In this document: positions 19,166-27,544 of the stretch, piece by piece
How positions within the stretch are numbered: the stretch's first letter is position 1
Layout of the letters: every line of letters starts with the position of its first letter
NCBI GenBank assembly: GCA_903889245.1
Contig: CAISWQ010000056.1
Coordinates: 62,001 to 126,000, forward strand
Length of the DNA stretch: 64,000 nucleotides
Origin: an uncultured Lentisphaerota bacterium
GTDB lineage: Bacteria > Verrucomicrobiota > Kiritimatiellia > CAIQIC01
Direction of reading: 5' to 3'
Notes under the pieces: generated by a model
Databases searched by the model: none
The model's input: only the letters and a program-made list of their open reading frames with translations
Told to the model about the DNA's origin: nothing
Position numbers and translations under genes: made by a program

Positions 19166-21631
19166 ATGATATTTCAAAACTCACTCCGCCTGCTGCCCTT
19201 CGTGTGGCCTGCCCTCGTCGTGGGCTTGCTGTCCCTCGTCGGCTGTGTGCATCCGCCACAGTCCACGATCCCGGCTTACACGGGCCCGCTGATCGCACCT
19301 GAACTCGTGACCGGTGCTGAAATCCCGACTAACAGCGTGTGGCAGCCGATGCGCGGCTCGCTGCCCGCCGTGGTGCTGGAAGGGCCGGCGCGCCGCGCGC
19401 TGCGGCTGCCGTGCAACTTTGCGACGGCGCAGGTCGAACGCGTCGCGTGGGACCGCGCCGTCCAGCTCGACATGAGCGCCTGCCGCGGGCTGCGCTTCGA
19501 TGTCTTCTGTACCAACGCGGCGCCGGTCTCACATTTCAATGTCTATCTCCGCAGCGGCGGCGGCTGGTATGCGGGCTCGTTCCATCCTTCGCGCAAAGGT
19601 GGCTGGACCAGCGTCGTGCTTCCGAAAAACAGCCTGAAGACCGAGGGCGAGCCGGCGGGTTGGTCGCAGATTGACGCCCTCCGCATCTCGGCTTGGCGCA
19701 GCGGAAACACCGACACGGAGTTTCTTGTCGCCAACCTCGCGCTCGATGGCGCCGATGCGCCGCTCGTCATCGTCCGCGCCGCCAGCGCCGGCGATGCGGA
19801 GAAAAAAGCCGTCGAGGAATTCGTCGGTGGCATGGCGCACCAGCTCGAAACGCTGGGCCTCTCCTACGCGGCCATCAACGATGCCGATGTGACCGCGACG
19901 CGGCTCAAGGGCAAGCGCGTGGTCATCCTGCCGCATAACCCGCGGATGCCGGCGGCCGCCGTGCAAGAGCTGACCGCCTATCTCGCCGCCGGTGGGAAGC
20001 TGCTTGCGTTCTACAGCCTGCCCAAGGAACTGGCGCAGTTCGCCGGGCTCGAGGTTGGCGCGCACGTGAAGGCGCAGCCGGCCGGGCAGTTCGCCAGCAT
20101 CCGCCCGACGGGCGGCGGCTTGCCCGGTCAGCCGGCGCAGGTCGGCCAAGCCTCGTGGAATATTCATCGCAGCGCGGCGGTGACCAACGGCAGCCGCGTC
20201 GTCGCCACATGGTTCAACGCGCAGGGCGAGTCCACCGGCGAGCCGGCACTGCTCGCCGGGAGCAACTGCCTCTTCATGACGCATGTGCTGCTTGATGACG
20301 ACGCCGTGAACAAGCGCGCCTTGTTGCTGGCCATGCTGGGCAGTCTCGATGAGCAGCTCTGGCGCAAGGCGGTGGCGGACGCCCGCGATCGCGCCGGCCG
20401 GTTCGGCCCCTTTGAGGATCTGAAGGCGGCCCTGCGCGGCATCCGGCGCGAAGCCGGCGGCGCTCCGCGCGCCCGCCAGTTCGCCGACGAGGCGCGCGCG
20501 CTCTACGACGCGATTGCCCAAGGTGAGCGCGCCGGGAAATTCCCCGACGCGTTGCGCGCGGCGGAGCAGGCGCGGGAACGCGCCATCGCCGCCTACTGCG
20601 CCGCGCAAAAACCGCAGCCGGGCGAGAGCCGCGCGTGGTGGTGCCACAGCGCCTTCGGGGTCAACGGCCAGACGTGGGACGCCGCGGTCGGCGCGCTGGC
20701 GACGAACGGCTTCACCGCCGTCATCCCGAACATGCTCTGGGGTGGCGTGGCGTTTTATGAGAGCAAGGTGCTGCCCGTCGCGCCGGAGGTGCGCGAGCGC
20801 GGCGACCAGATCGCCGCCTGCCTCGCCGCGTGCCGCAAGTACGGCGTGCAGTGCCACGTCTGGAAGGTCAACTGGAACATGGGCCACCACACCGGCAAGG
20901 AATTTCTGGCGCGCATGGCGGCGGAGCAACGCACGCAGGTCGGCTTCGAGGGCACGCCCGAACCACGCTGGCTCTGTCCCTCGCATCCGGCCAATCAAAA
21001 ACTGGAAGTCGCGGCGCTGGTCGAGGTGGCGACGAAATATGACGTGGACGGCATTCACTTCGACTACATCCGCTATCCGAATGCCGCGCACTGCTTCTGC
21101 GCGGGCTGCCGCGCGCGCTTCGAGGCCGCGCGCGGCGCGCCCGTGGCGCACTGGCCGGCCGATACGCGCACGAACGCGGCGGTCCGGCAGGCGTGGCTCG
21201 ACTTCCGCCGCGCCAACATCACCACGGTCGTCGCCGCCGTCCACGAGGCCGTGAAGCAGCAAAAGCCCAGCGTACAGATTTCCGCCGCCGTCTTCCGCGA
21301 ATGGACGGTGGATCGCGATGGCGTCGGACAGGACTGGAAACTCTGGTGCGACCGCGGCTACCTCGACTTCGTCTGCCCGATGGACTACACGCCTGATCCC
21401 GAGCAGTTCGCCGCCACGGTCGGCCGGCAGCGCGAGTGGGCCGGCCGGGTCCCGCTGCGGCCCGGTATCGGCATCAGCACATGGCGCGGCGAACTCGACG
21501 CGCCCAGGCTGATCGAGATGGTCAAGCTCACGCGCCAGCTCAAGACCGGCGGCTTCACCATCTTCAACTATGGTGTCAGGGAGGCCAAACACGTCCTGCC
21601 GCTCTGCGGCGCCGGCCTCACGCATCCTTGA
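19166..21631 (+). CDS. Secreted GHL10-like glycoside hydrolase (lipoprotein)
   Basis: 821 residues with a lipobox (GLLSLVGC), so exported. An N-terminal beta-sandwich (~40-200, for example MSACRGLRFDVF and GGWTSVVLPKNSL) looks carbohydrate-binding. A ThuA/gatase-like segment (~205-330, VVILPHNPRMPAAAV) follows. The C-terminal TIM barrel (~490-820) is GHL10-like: WWCHSAFGVNGQTWD, NGFTAVIPNMLWGG, KYDVDGIHFDYIRYP, FVCPMDYTP and PGIGISTW. Related proteins act on bacterial or host glycans, but the substrate is not deducible. The start was chosen from the leaderless promoter. Confidence 0.85.
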   Translation: MIFQNSLRLLPFVWPALVVGLLSLVGCVHPPQSTIPAYTGPLIAPELVTGAEIPTNSVWQPMRGSLPAVVLEGPARRALRLPCNFATAQVERVAWDRAVQLDMSACRGLRFDVFCTNAAPVSHFNVYLRSGGGWYAGSFHPSRKGGWTSVVLPKNSLKTEGEPAGWSQIDALRISAWRSGNTDTEFLVANLALDGADAPLVIVRAASAGDAEKKAVEEFVGGMAHQLETLGLSYAAINDADVTATRLKGKRVVILPHNPRMPAAAVQELTAYLAAGGKLLAFYSLPKELAQFAGLEVGAHVKAQPAGQFASIRPTGGGLPGQPAQVGQASWNIHRSAAVTNGSRVVATWFNAQGESTGEPALLAGSNCLFMTHVLLDDDAVNKRALLLAMLGSLDEQLWRKAVADARDRAGRFGPFEDLKAALRGIRREAGGAPRARQFADEARALYDAIAQGERAGKFPDALRAAEQARERAIAAYCAAQKPQPGESRAWWCHSAFGVNGQTWDAAVGALATNGFTAVIPNMLWGGVAFYESKVLPVAPEVRERGDQIAACLAACRKYGVQCHVWKVNWNMGHHTGKEFLARMAAEQRTQVGFEGTPEPRWLCPSHPANQKLEVAALVEVATKYDVDGIHFDYIRYPNAAHCFCAGCRARFEAARGAPVAHWPADTRTNAAVRQAWLDFRRANITTVVAAVHEAVKQQKPSVQISAAVFREWTVDRDGVGQDWKLWCDRGYLDFVCPMDYTPDPEQFAATVGRQREWAGRVPLRPGIGISTWRGELDAPRLIEMVKLTRQLKTGGFTIFNYGVREAKHVLPLCGAGLTHP

Positions 21632-21733
21632 ACAGCGCAAAGGTCGGCGCTCCTGCGGGCCCGGTGTGTGCCGCCCGGCACCCGTGGAAAAGCAACCGTG
21701 ATTCCCGCCAAGTGCGACTTCCCGCCTTGCCTT

Positions 21734-21784
21734 TTTTCCCAACCTTGGAAACAATGCGCCCCGCGTTTTCCAAGGCTTGGAAAA
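21734..21784. repeat. Two palindromic repeat units upstream of dapA
   Basis: TTTCCCAACCTTGGAAA (unit from 21734) and a perfect TTTTCCAAGGCTTGGAAAA (21766-21784), 32 bp apart. Confidence 0.92.
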
Positions 21785-21819
21785 GCCGCTGGCGGAACGC
21801 TGAAAGCGGAAGGCTCATT

Positions 21820-22686
21820 ATGTGGCAAGGCACCTATACGGCAATTGTGACCCCGTTCAACCGGGACGGCGGCGTGGACTACGGCCAACTTTCTGCGCTT
21901 GTTGAGGAGCAGATCGCTGCGGGTATCACCGGCCTCGTGCCGGTGGGTACCACCGGCGAGTCGCCGACCGTGGACGTCGAGGAGCACAACAAGATCATCG
22001 AGATCTGTATCGCCACGGCGCGGAAGCGCTGCAAGATCGTCGCCGGCACCGGCGCGAACTCCACCCGCGAGGCTATCGAGTTGACCCAGCACGCCCAGCA
22101 TGCCGGCGCCGACGCGACCTTGCAGGTGACGCCCTATTACAACCGGCCGAGCCAGGCCGGGCTGATCAAACATTTCTCGGCCGTCGCCGATCTCGGTCTG
22201 CCGGTGATGCTCTATAACATCCCCGGCCGCACCGGCCGCGAGATTGAGCTCGGCACGCTGCTGGAACTGGTCAAGCACCCGAAGATTGTCGCGCTCAAGG
22301 AGGCCGGCGGCAGTGTGGACCGCGTCAGCCAGATCCGGCAGCGCTGCAGTATCGAAATTCTGTCGGGCGACGACGCGTTGACGTTGCCCATGATGGCGGT
22401 CGGCGCGCTCGGCGTGGTCAGTGTCGCCACGAACGTGGCGCCCAAGCCCATCGTCGAGATGGTCGCCGCCGCGTTGCGCGGTGACTGGCCCGCGGCCCAG
22501 GCGCTGCACCAGAAATATTACCGGCTGTTCACCGACTTGTTCCTCGACACCAATCCCGTGCCGGTCAAGGCCGCGCTCGCGCTGCAGGGCAAGATCGAGG
22601 AGCTCTACCGCCTGCCGCTCTGCGAGATGACCGCCGCGCCGCGCGCCAAGCTGGCCGAGACGCTCAAGGCGCTGGGCCTGCTTTAG
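21820..22686 (+). CDS. dapA: 4-hydroxy-tetrahydrodipicolinate synthase
   Basis: 288 residues, normal length. It condenses pyruvate with aspartate semialdehyde in lysine/diaminopimelate synthesis in the cytoplasm. Schiff-base Lys160 is in IVALKEAGGS, Tyr132 in LYNIPGRTG, and the GTTGES motif is at ~43-48. The start at 21820 follows GGAAGG; the open frame continues upstream to 21436 only as a shadow of the preceding gene and the repeats. It stands alone, converging with a lipoprotein gene 8 bp away. Confidence 0.97.
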   Translation: MWQGTYTAIVTPFNRDGGVDYGQLSALVEEQIAAGITGLVPVGTTGESPTVDVEEHNKIIEICIATARKRCKIVAGTGANSTREAIELTQHAQHAGADATLQVTPYYNRPSQAGLIKHFSAVADLGLPVMLYNIPGRTGREIELGTLLELVKHPKIVALKEAGGSVDRVSQIRQRCSIEILSGDDALTLPMMAVGALGVVSVATNVAPKPIVEMVAAALRGDWPAAQALHQKYYRLFTDLFLDTNPVPVKAALALQGKIEELYRLPLCEMTAAPRAKLAETLKALGLL

Positions 22687-22694
22687 CGGCGCCA

Positions 22695-23372
22695 TCAGGG
22701 TTGGTGTTGCGGTGGCGGCGCCCAAGGTTTCAGCAGCTTGGCATTGAGCGGCAGGTTGCCCCGTGCCTGCCAGCAGGCGGCCCAAGCCTGCTTATCCTGT
22801 TTGAAGTCCTGTTCCAACTTGCGTGACAGGGCCGCGCGCGCCCAGAGGCGGGTGTTCTGGTTGCCGTGATCAACCAAGCTGATCAGCAGGGGCACGGCCT
22901 CATCGGATTCCTGCCGGGCCAGGGCGGCTACGGCCATCCATTTGGGACGGCAATCGTAGTCCCGGTCGTCCAGATGATAACCCGCCACCTTCAGCAGCCC
23001 GGGCAGCAGGCGCGGATCCTTGAACGCACCCGCCTCTGCCAGCCCTACGCAGAGATGGCGGCCATATTCGCCCTCGACCAGCAGGATCGCCAGATGTTGC
23101 AGCCGGGCGTTGCGGGCCGCGTCGGGCAACGCCGCCAAAGCGTTTTCGTTGAACCAGAACCCGCCCGGTCCAAAGGTTCGCGCGGTCCACCGTATATACT
23201 CCTGGACCTCGGGATGGGCCTTGGCGTAGCGCGTTTCGATTTCCACTTCCGCCTGTTTCAGATTCAGCGCACCCAGTGGACGGGCCTCCACTTGATGGCT
23301 TGCGCTGGACATGCAGCCGCTCACCAAGGCGGCCAGCAGGCCGCACTGCAAACACAACAGGATTTTCTTCAT
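22695..23372 (-). CDS. Lipoprotein of unknown function, possibly HEAT-like
   Basis: 225 residues. The N terminus is a lipoprotein signal (LLAALVSGC). The rest is helical, with repeated segments such as LQHLAILLVEGEYGRHLCVGLAEAG, MAVAALARQESDEAVPLLISLV and TRLWARAALSRKLEQDF that resemble weak HEAT-type repeats. It has a proline-rich end (WAPPPQHQP). AAGGA lies 9 nt before the ATG. No specific function is recognised; a periplasmic scaffold is the most that can be inferred. Confidence 0.8.
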   Translation of the reverse strand: MKKILLCLQCGLLAALVSGCMSSASHQVEARPLGALNLKQAEVEIETRYAKAHPEVQEYIRWTARTFGPGGFWFNENALAALPDAARNARLQHLAILLVEGEYGRHLCVGLAEAGAFKDPRLLPGLLKVAGYHLDDRDYDCRPKWMAVAALARQESDEAVPLLISLVDHGNQNTRLWARAALSRKLEQDFKQDKQAWAACWQARGNLPLNAKLLKPWAPPPQHQP

Positions 23373-23502
23373 TGCACCGCTTCCTTTCCGTCAGCTCGTC
23401 CGTGGCAGCGCCTTTGGACAACCGGCAGTCTAGGGCAAGACGCGGGGCGAGGATATTCATTTGTAGCCGGGTCGGGCGTGTGCGCCGGCCGCGGTGTTCT
23501 CC

Positions 23503-23531
23503 TTCAACCGCTGGCGCTGCTGTGGTACACC
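23503..23531 (+). promoter_or_regulatory. Possible leaderless promoter of the radical SAM gene
   Basis: TTCAAC, 17 bp, TACACC, then 8 nt to ATG 23540. The 25 bases before the start resemble those at 15527-15551 before the galactokinase-like gene. Confidence 0.4.
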
Positions 23532-23539
23532 TTCCGCGC

Positions 23540-26179
23540 ATGGCTGATTTCAGTCCATTCTTTGCGGCACACGCGCACTGCTTGCAGCAGGCCAATCTCT
23601 ATTGGCCCGCGCTGCCGGACGCCGGGCGCAAGCCGGCATGGGCCGAGGCGAACTTCCGCGCGCTGATCGTGCGGCTCTCGTCGTTCCGCGATGTGGATCG
23701 CTCCACACCGCACCTGTTTCTGGCCGACGCCGTCCGCCGCGCCGCGCCGGGGGCGTTCGTGGATTTCGCGTTCTTCCCGCCACCGCGCGACCGCGCCCTG
23801 CTGCGTGAACAGGGTGTGCCGTGGCTCACCGGAATTTTTTCGCGCCGGTCGGCGGAGGATTTCGACGTCGTGCTGATCTCCAACGCCTTCACGCTGGAGC
23901 TGTTCAATCTGCCCGCGCTGCTGCTGGGCAGCGGCCTTCCGCCGTGGGCGCGCGACCGTGCCGACCGCTGGCCGCCGTTCATCCTCGGCGGCTCCAACGC
24001 GCTGGCCGCGCAGTCAATCCTCGCCGCGGATGGTGGCAGCTTTGTGGATGCGCTCTTCTTCGGCGAGGGCGAGGAGCTTGTTGGGAAGCTAATACGGAAG
24101 CTACAGACGCGCGCTCCGTTCCAAGGTATGGGGAAAGAAAGCCCCGGCCTGTGGCTCACCGGGCGCTGGCCGGAACAGCCCATGCAGAAAGCAGTCCTGA
24201 AAAATCCCGCCGCCGGGCTGCTGCCGCTGGATGCGCCGGTGTTCAACGGCCCGGAGGCCGGCACGGCGCGGCTGCAAATCAACTACGGCTGCCCCGCCTT
24301 CTGCACGTTCTGCTTCGAGGGCTATGACCGCAAGCCCTACCGCGAAATAGCCGCCGCGGATTTGTTGCAAGCGGCGCGCGCGCTCAAGCGCGCCTCCGGC
24401 GCGGAGGCGTTGGAGTTGTTCAGCTTCAACTTCAACACCCACGGGGGACTGCTGTCGCTGCTGCCGGAGCTCAACCGCCTCTTCGAGCGCGTCAATATGA
24501 TGAGCCAGCGCGTGGATTTGCTGGCGGACCTGTCGGAGTTGCTGCCGGCGGAGCTGGCCGCCGGCAAGCGTTCCTACACGCTCGGCATCGAGGGCATCAG
24601 CTCTCGCCTGCGCGCCGTGCTCCACAAGAGCCTGCCGACCGCCGCCATCCAGCGCACGGTGCAATGTCTGCTGCGCGAGAAAATCCGCGAGCTGAAATTC
24701 TTCTACCTGCTGACCGGTGACGAAACCGCGGACGACTTCGCCGAATTCACCGGCTTCTGCCGCGAGCTGCGCGAGCAGTGCAGGGTGGGGCAGTCCGGTG
24801 TCCGCGTCATGTTCAGCTTCGGCCTGCTGGTCCGGCTGCCGTTCACGCCGTTGCGCCACGACCGGCTGCGGCTCGACGAGGCGGCGTGGCAGCCGCTGCT
24901 CCGCGCCGCGCGCGGCGCAGTCACCGGCGCGGGCTTCGAGTTCCGGCTCGCGATGACGTGGCCGGAGTATGCCGTCACGCAGATGCTCGCGCTCGCGCCG
25001 CCGGGGCTCGCGCCCGCGCTGCTGGAACTGGCGCGGGCCGGCTTCTGCTATGACCAGGCGCTACCCGCCGCCATCGAGCAGTGGCTGCGTGCCTGGCTAC
25101 AGCAGCACGGTTTCTGGACGGACGCGTGGCTTGGCGAAAAACCCGCCGACCATCCGTTCGCCTTCGACTTTGTCCGCTCCAACGTGACGCCGCAATTTCT
25201 CTTCAAGGAATATCAAGCGGCGCGGCAAAACAAAGAGGGTGGTTACTGCCTCGGCGGCGCCTGCCTCGCGTGCGGCGCGTGCGCCAATGCGGCCGAGCGC
25301 AAGCGGCAGACCGGGCACACATTCGCGAGACCCACCGACCGCGACTGGCTGAAGAAGTTTGCCGCGCTGATGGAGGCCAAGGCGAAACTCAAGCCGGTGC
25401 TGGTGCGCTGCTGGCTCGCGCCGGAACTCGCAGGCGCGACACCGGAGTGGCTCAACGCGTTCGTGTTGCGCGCACTGCTCGCCGCGTTGCCGGACCAGGC
25501 GGAAAATCTATTGAGCGCCCGCGAAAATCTTTTCACCGTCGGTGACCACGCCGCGCGCTGGCCCCTTTTCTCCGGCGAAACCGTCTTCGCGTTCAAGGCG
25601 TGGGAGCCGGACCGCCTGCTGGCCGCGCTGGAGAAAAGCTCCACCGGTGGCGGCGACCTGTGGTCGCCGTCGGCGGCCATAGACCGCCGCTACAGCAACA
25701 ATCATCTTGTGGGCGGGAGCTCCAGCTCCCGCGAAAGGCAACCCGCATCACAATCCACGCGGGAGCTGGAGCTCCCGCCCACAAAGGCGGCAACCCAAAC
25801 CACAGGGATGCTCCGCTGGCTCGGACCGGTTTTTCCAAGCCTTGGAAAAGATGGGGCCCCGGTTTTCCAAGCCTTGGAAATCGAAGTGCGCCTGCCGCAA
25901 GAATTTTTCCCCGATGCCGGAAATGTTTTCCAACGCTGGCTCAAGGCGCGCCGTATCGCCTTCGGCCTGCGGCGGACGCCAGCGGGCCTGAAACTGGAGC
26001 CGGACGCGAAGAAGAAAGCCTTCCTGCTGGCTGCGGAAATCGCGGAGCATCCGGATGCCGCCCTGCTGCGCCTGACGGTTGGCCCGGCTTTCGATCTCGC
26101 CGATTTTCTGGCCAGCTTCGGCGAGCCGGGACTGGCGCGGCGCGCGGGCGTCGTCGTCCAGCGCCTTGCGCTCCGCTGA
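23540..26179 (+). CDS. Large radical SAM protein carrying palindromic repeats
   Basis: 879 residues. Residues ~90-200 resemble a B12-binding-like Rossmann domain (DFDVVLISNAFTLELFNLPALL, FILGGSNALAA). The radical SAM domain follows with C251xxxC255xxC258 (CPAFCTFC) binding a 4Fe-4S cluster. A second cysteine group (~569-585, YCLGGACLACGACANA) may bind another cluster or zinc. The C-terminal part (~785-879) resembles a DUF2344-type domain. Residues ~705-780 are a low-complexity linker encoded by several inverted repeats, including two perfect palindromic units read as FPSLGK and FQALE. The reaction is unknown; B12-type radical SAM proteins often methylate or modify RNA, lipids or cofactors. 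An upstream in-frame ATG at 23276 overlaps the neighbouring gene and is rejected. Confidence 0.85.
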   Translation: MADFSPFFAAHAHCLQQANLYWPALPDAGRKPAWAEANFRALIVRLSSFRDVDRSTPHLFLADAVRRAAPGAFVDFAFFPPPRDRALLREQGVPWLTGIFSRRSAEDFDVVLISNAFTLELFNLPALLLGSGLPPWARDRADRWPPFILGGSNALAAQSILAADGGSFVDALFFGEGEELVGKLIRKLQTRAPFQGMGKESPGLWLTGRWPEQPMQKAVLKNPAAGLLPLDAPVFNGPEAGTARLQINYGCPAFCTFCFEGYDRKPYREIAAADLLQAARALKRASGAEALELFSFNFNTHGGLLSLLPELNRLFERVNMMSQRVDLLADLSELLPAELAAGKRSYTLGIEGISSRLRAVLHKSLPTAAIQRTVQCLLREKIRELKFFYLLTGDETADDFAEFTGFCRELREQCRVGQSGVRVMFSFGLLVRLPFTPLRHDRLRLDEAAWQPLLRAARGAVTGAGFEFRLAMTWPEYAVTQMLALAPPGLAPALLELARAGFCYDQALPAAIEQWLRAWLQQHGFWTDAWLGEKPADHPFAFDFVRSNVTPQFLFKEYQAARQNKEGGYCLGGACLACGACANAAERKRQTGHTFARPTDRDWLKKFAALMEAKAKLKPVLVRCWLAPELAGATPEWLNAFVLRALLAALPDQAENLLSARENLFTVGDHAARWPLFSGETVFAFKAWEPDRLLAALEKSSTGGGDLWSPSAAIDRRYSNNHLVGGSSSSRERQPASQSTRELELPPTKAATQTTGMLRWLGPVFPSLGKDGAPVFQALEIEVRLPQEFFPDAGNVFQRWLKARRIAFGLRRTPAGLKLEPDAKKKAFLLAAEIAEHPDAALLRLTVGPAFDLADFLASFGEPGLARRAGVVVQRLALR
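24117..24136. repeat. Degenerate palindromic unit in the radical SAM gene
   Basis: CGTTCCAAGGTATGGGGAAAG retains the TTCCAAGG...GGGAAA pattern and is read in frame as FQGMGKE, the peptide signature of the repeat. Confidence 0.5.
25652..25783. repeat. Nest of three GC-rich inverted repeats inside the radical SAM gene
   Basis: Hairpin 1 is GGCGACC/GGTCGCC (25652-25668). Hairpin 2 is CGGCGG/CCGCCG (25671-25689). The third is a perfect 26-bp inverted repeat (25708-25733 against 25758-25783) around a 24-bp loop, whose arm begins TGTGGGCGGGAGCTCC. The whole block is read through in frame as a Ser/Arg/Glu-rich linker. Confidence 0.93.
25831..25881. repeat. Two perfect palindromic repeat units in the radical SAM gene
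   Basis: TTTTCCAAGCCTTGGAAAA at 25831 and the same sequence (last base changed) at 25863, 32 bp apart. They are read in two different frames as FPSLGK and FQALEI. Confidence 0.95.
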
Positions 26180-26194
26180 CGCGCGCCGCATACT
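26166..26194 (+). promoter_or_regulatory. Promoter of bioA (leaderless type)
   Basis: TTGCGC, 17 bp, CATACT, then 6 nt to GTG 26201. It overlaps the end of the radical SAM gene. Confidence 0.5.
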
Positions 26195-26200
26195 CCGCGC

Positions 26201-27475
26201 GTGCCAACGCTGGACCATCGCGAACTGGATTTACGGCACGTGTGGCATCCCTACACGCGCAGTTCCACGCTGACCGAGGAGCCGCCGCCCATCATCGTGC
26301 GCGGCGAGGGCCTCTACCTGTTTGATGCCGAGGGCCGGCGCTTCGTGGATGCCATCGCCTCGTGGTGGTGCTGCGCGCTGGGCCATGGTCATCCGCGGCT
26401 CATCGCCGCCATCGCGAAGCAGGCGCGCGAACTCCAGCACAGCATCCTCGGCAACCTCTCGCATCCGCGTGCCGTGGAACTGGCGGCGCAACTCGCGGCG
26501 CTGCTGCCTTCGGCCGACCGCCACGTGCTCTTCGCCAGCGATGGCGCGAGCGCGGTCGAGCAGGCGCTGAAGATCGCGCTGCAATACCGCCACAATACCG
26601 GCGCGCCGCAGCGCACGAAATTCGCCGCGCTGCGCGGCGCCTATCATGGCGACACGCTCGGCGCGGTGTCGGTGGGCTTCGTCGAGGAGTTTCACCGCGT
26701 CTATCGTCCTCTGCTGACGCCGGCGGTGACGCTGCCACTGCCCGGCGTCACCGGCGACTTCGCCGAGGCAAAAAAGATTCTCGGCGCGCATGCGGCGGAG
26801 TTGACCGCGGTGATCGTCGAGCCGCTGTGCCTCGGTGCGGCGGGGATGCGGCTGTATCCGGCGGCGTGGCTGGCGGCGCTGGCGGCGTGGTGCCGGCAAA
26901 ACGGAGTACTGCTGATCGTGGACGAGATCGCGATGGGCTTCGGCCGAACGGGGAGGATGTTCGCGTTCGAGCATGCGGGCATTGATCCCGACATCGTCTG
27001 CATCGGCAAAGCGCTGTCCGCCGGCTACCTGCCGATCAGCGCGACGATTGTGCGCGACGCGCTCTACCAAACCTTTGCCGATTACCCAGTGGACCAGACC
27101 TTCCAGCACGGCCACACCTTCTGCGGTAATCCGATTGCGGCGGCGGCGGCGCTGGAGACGCTCCGTATTTTCGCGGAGGAAGAAATCGTGGCGCAGGTCG
27201 CGGTGAAGGCGCGGCAACTCGCGGCGGCGCTCGCACCCCTGGCGAAGTTGCCGCAGGTGCAGGAGGTACGCTGCCTCGGCCTGATCGGCGCGGTGGAATG
27301 CAAGCCCGATGATCCGCTGCGCTCGCGGCGCGTGCGGAAAATTTTATTCGAGCGCGGCGTCCTGCTGCGCCCGCTTGGCAGCGTCGTCTATCTGCTGCCG
27401 CCGCTGACCATCACGGCGGCGGAGCTTGACGTGCTCACGGCGGAATTCGCCGCCGCCATCCGCGCTGCCGGCTGA
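26201..27475 (+). CDS. bioA: Adenosylmethionine-8-amino-7-oxononanoate aminotransferase
   Basis: 424 residues, class-III PLP aminotransferase of biotin synthesis, cytoplasmic. BioA-specific motifs are VWHPYTR near the N terminus, DAIASWWCCALGHGHP and NLSHPRAVELA. PLP binding is shown by VDEIAMGFGRTG and Lys270 in CIGKALSAGYLP. QHGHTFCGNPIA and LRPLGSVVYLLPPL complete the pattern. It uses S-adenosylmethionine as amino donor. The start is GTG 26201, 21 bp after the radical SAM stop; no Shine-Dalgarno site is present. No other bio genes are in the window. Confidence 0.95.
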   Translation: MPTLDHRELDLRHVWHPYTRSSTLTEEPPPIIVRGEGLYLFDAEGRRFVDAIASWWCCALGHGHPRLIAAIAKQARELQHSILGNLSHPRAVELAAQLAALLPSADRHVLFASDGASAVEQALKIALQYRHNTGAPQRTKFAALRGAYHGDTLGAVSVGFVEEFHRVYRPLLTPAVTLPLPGVTGDFAEAKKILGAHAAELTAVIVEPLCLGAAGMRLYPAAWLAALAAWCRQNGVLLIVDEIAMGFGRTGRMFAFEHAGIDPDIVCIGKALSAGYLPISATIVRDALYQTFADYPVDQTFQHGHTFCGNPIAAAAALETLRIFAEEEIVAQVAVKARQLAAALAPLAKLPQVQEVRCLGLIGAVECKPDDPLRSRRVRKILFERGVLLRPLGSVVYLLPPLTITAAELDVLTAEFAAAIRAAG

Positions 27476-27477
27476 AC

Positions 27478-27526
27478 TTTTCCAAGCCTTGAAAAAAATA
27501 CGCGCGCTTTTCCAAGCCTTGGAAAG
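27478..27526. repeat. Two palindromic repeat units after bioA
   Basis: TTTTCCAAGCCTTGAAAAAA (one G lost) at 27478 and TTTTCCAAGCCTTGGAAA at 27508, 30 bp apart. The second supplies the -35-like TTTTCC of the next gene. Confidence 0.92.
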
Positions 27527-27536
27527 CTGCTATCTC
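27508..27536 (+). promoter_or_regulatory. Possible promoter overlapping the palindromic repeat
   Basis: TTTTCC (left end of the palindrome), 17 bp, TATCTC, then 8 nt to ATG 27545. The same layout, with TATGTC, is found at 32225-32253. Confidence 0.4.
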
Positions 27537-27544
27537 CTGCGGCG

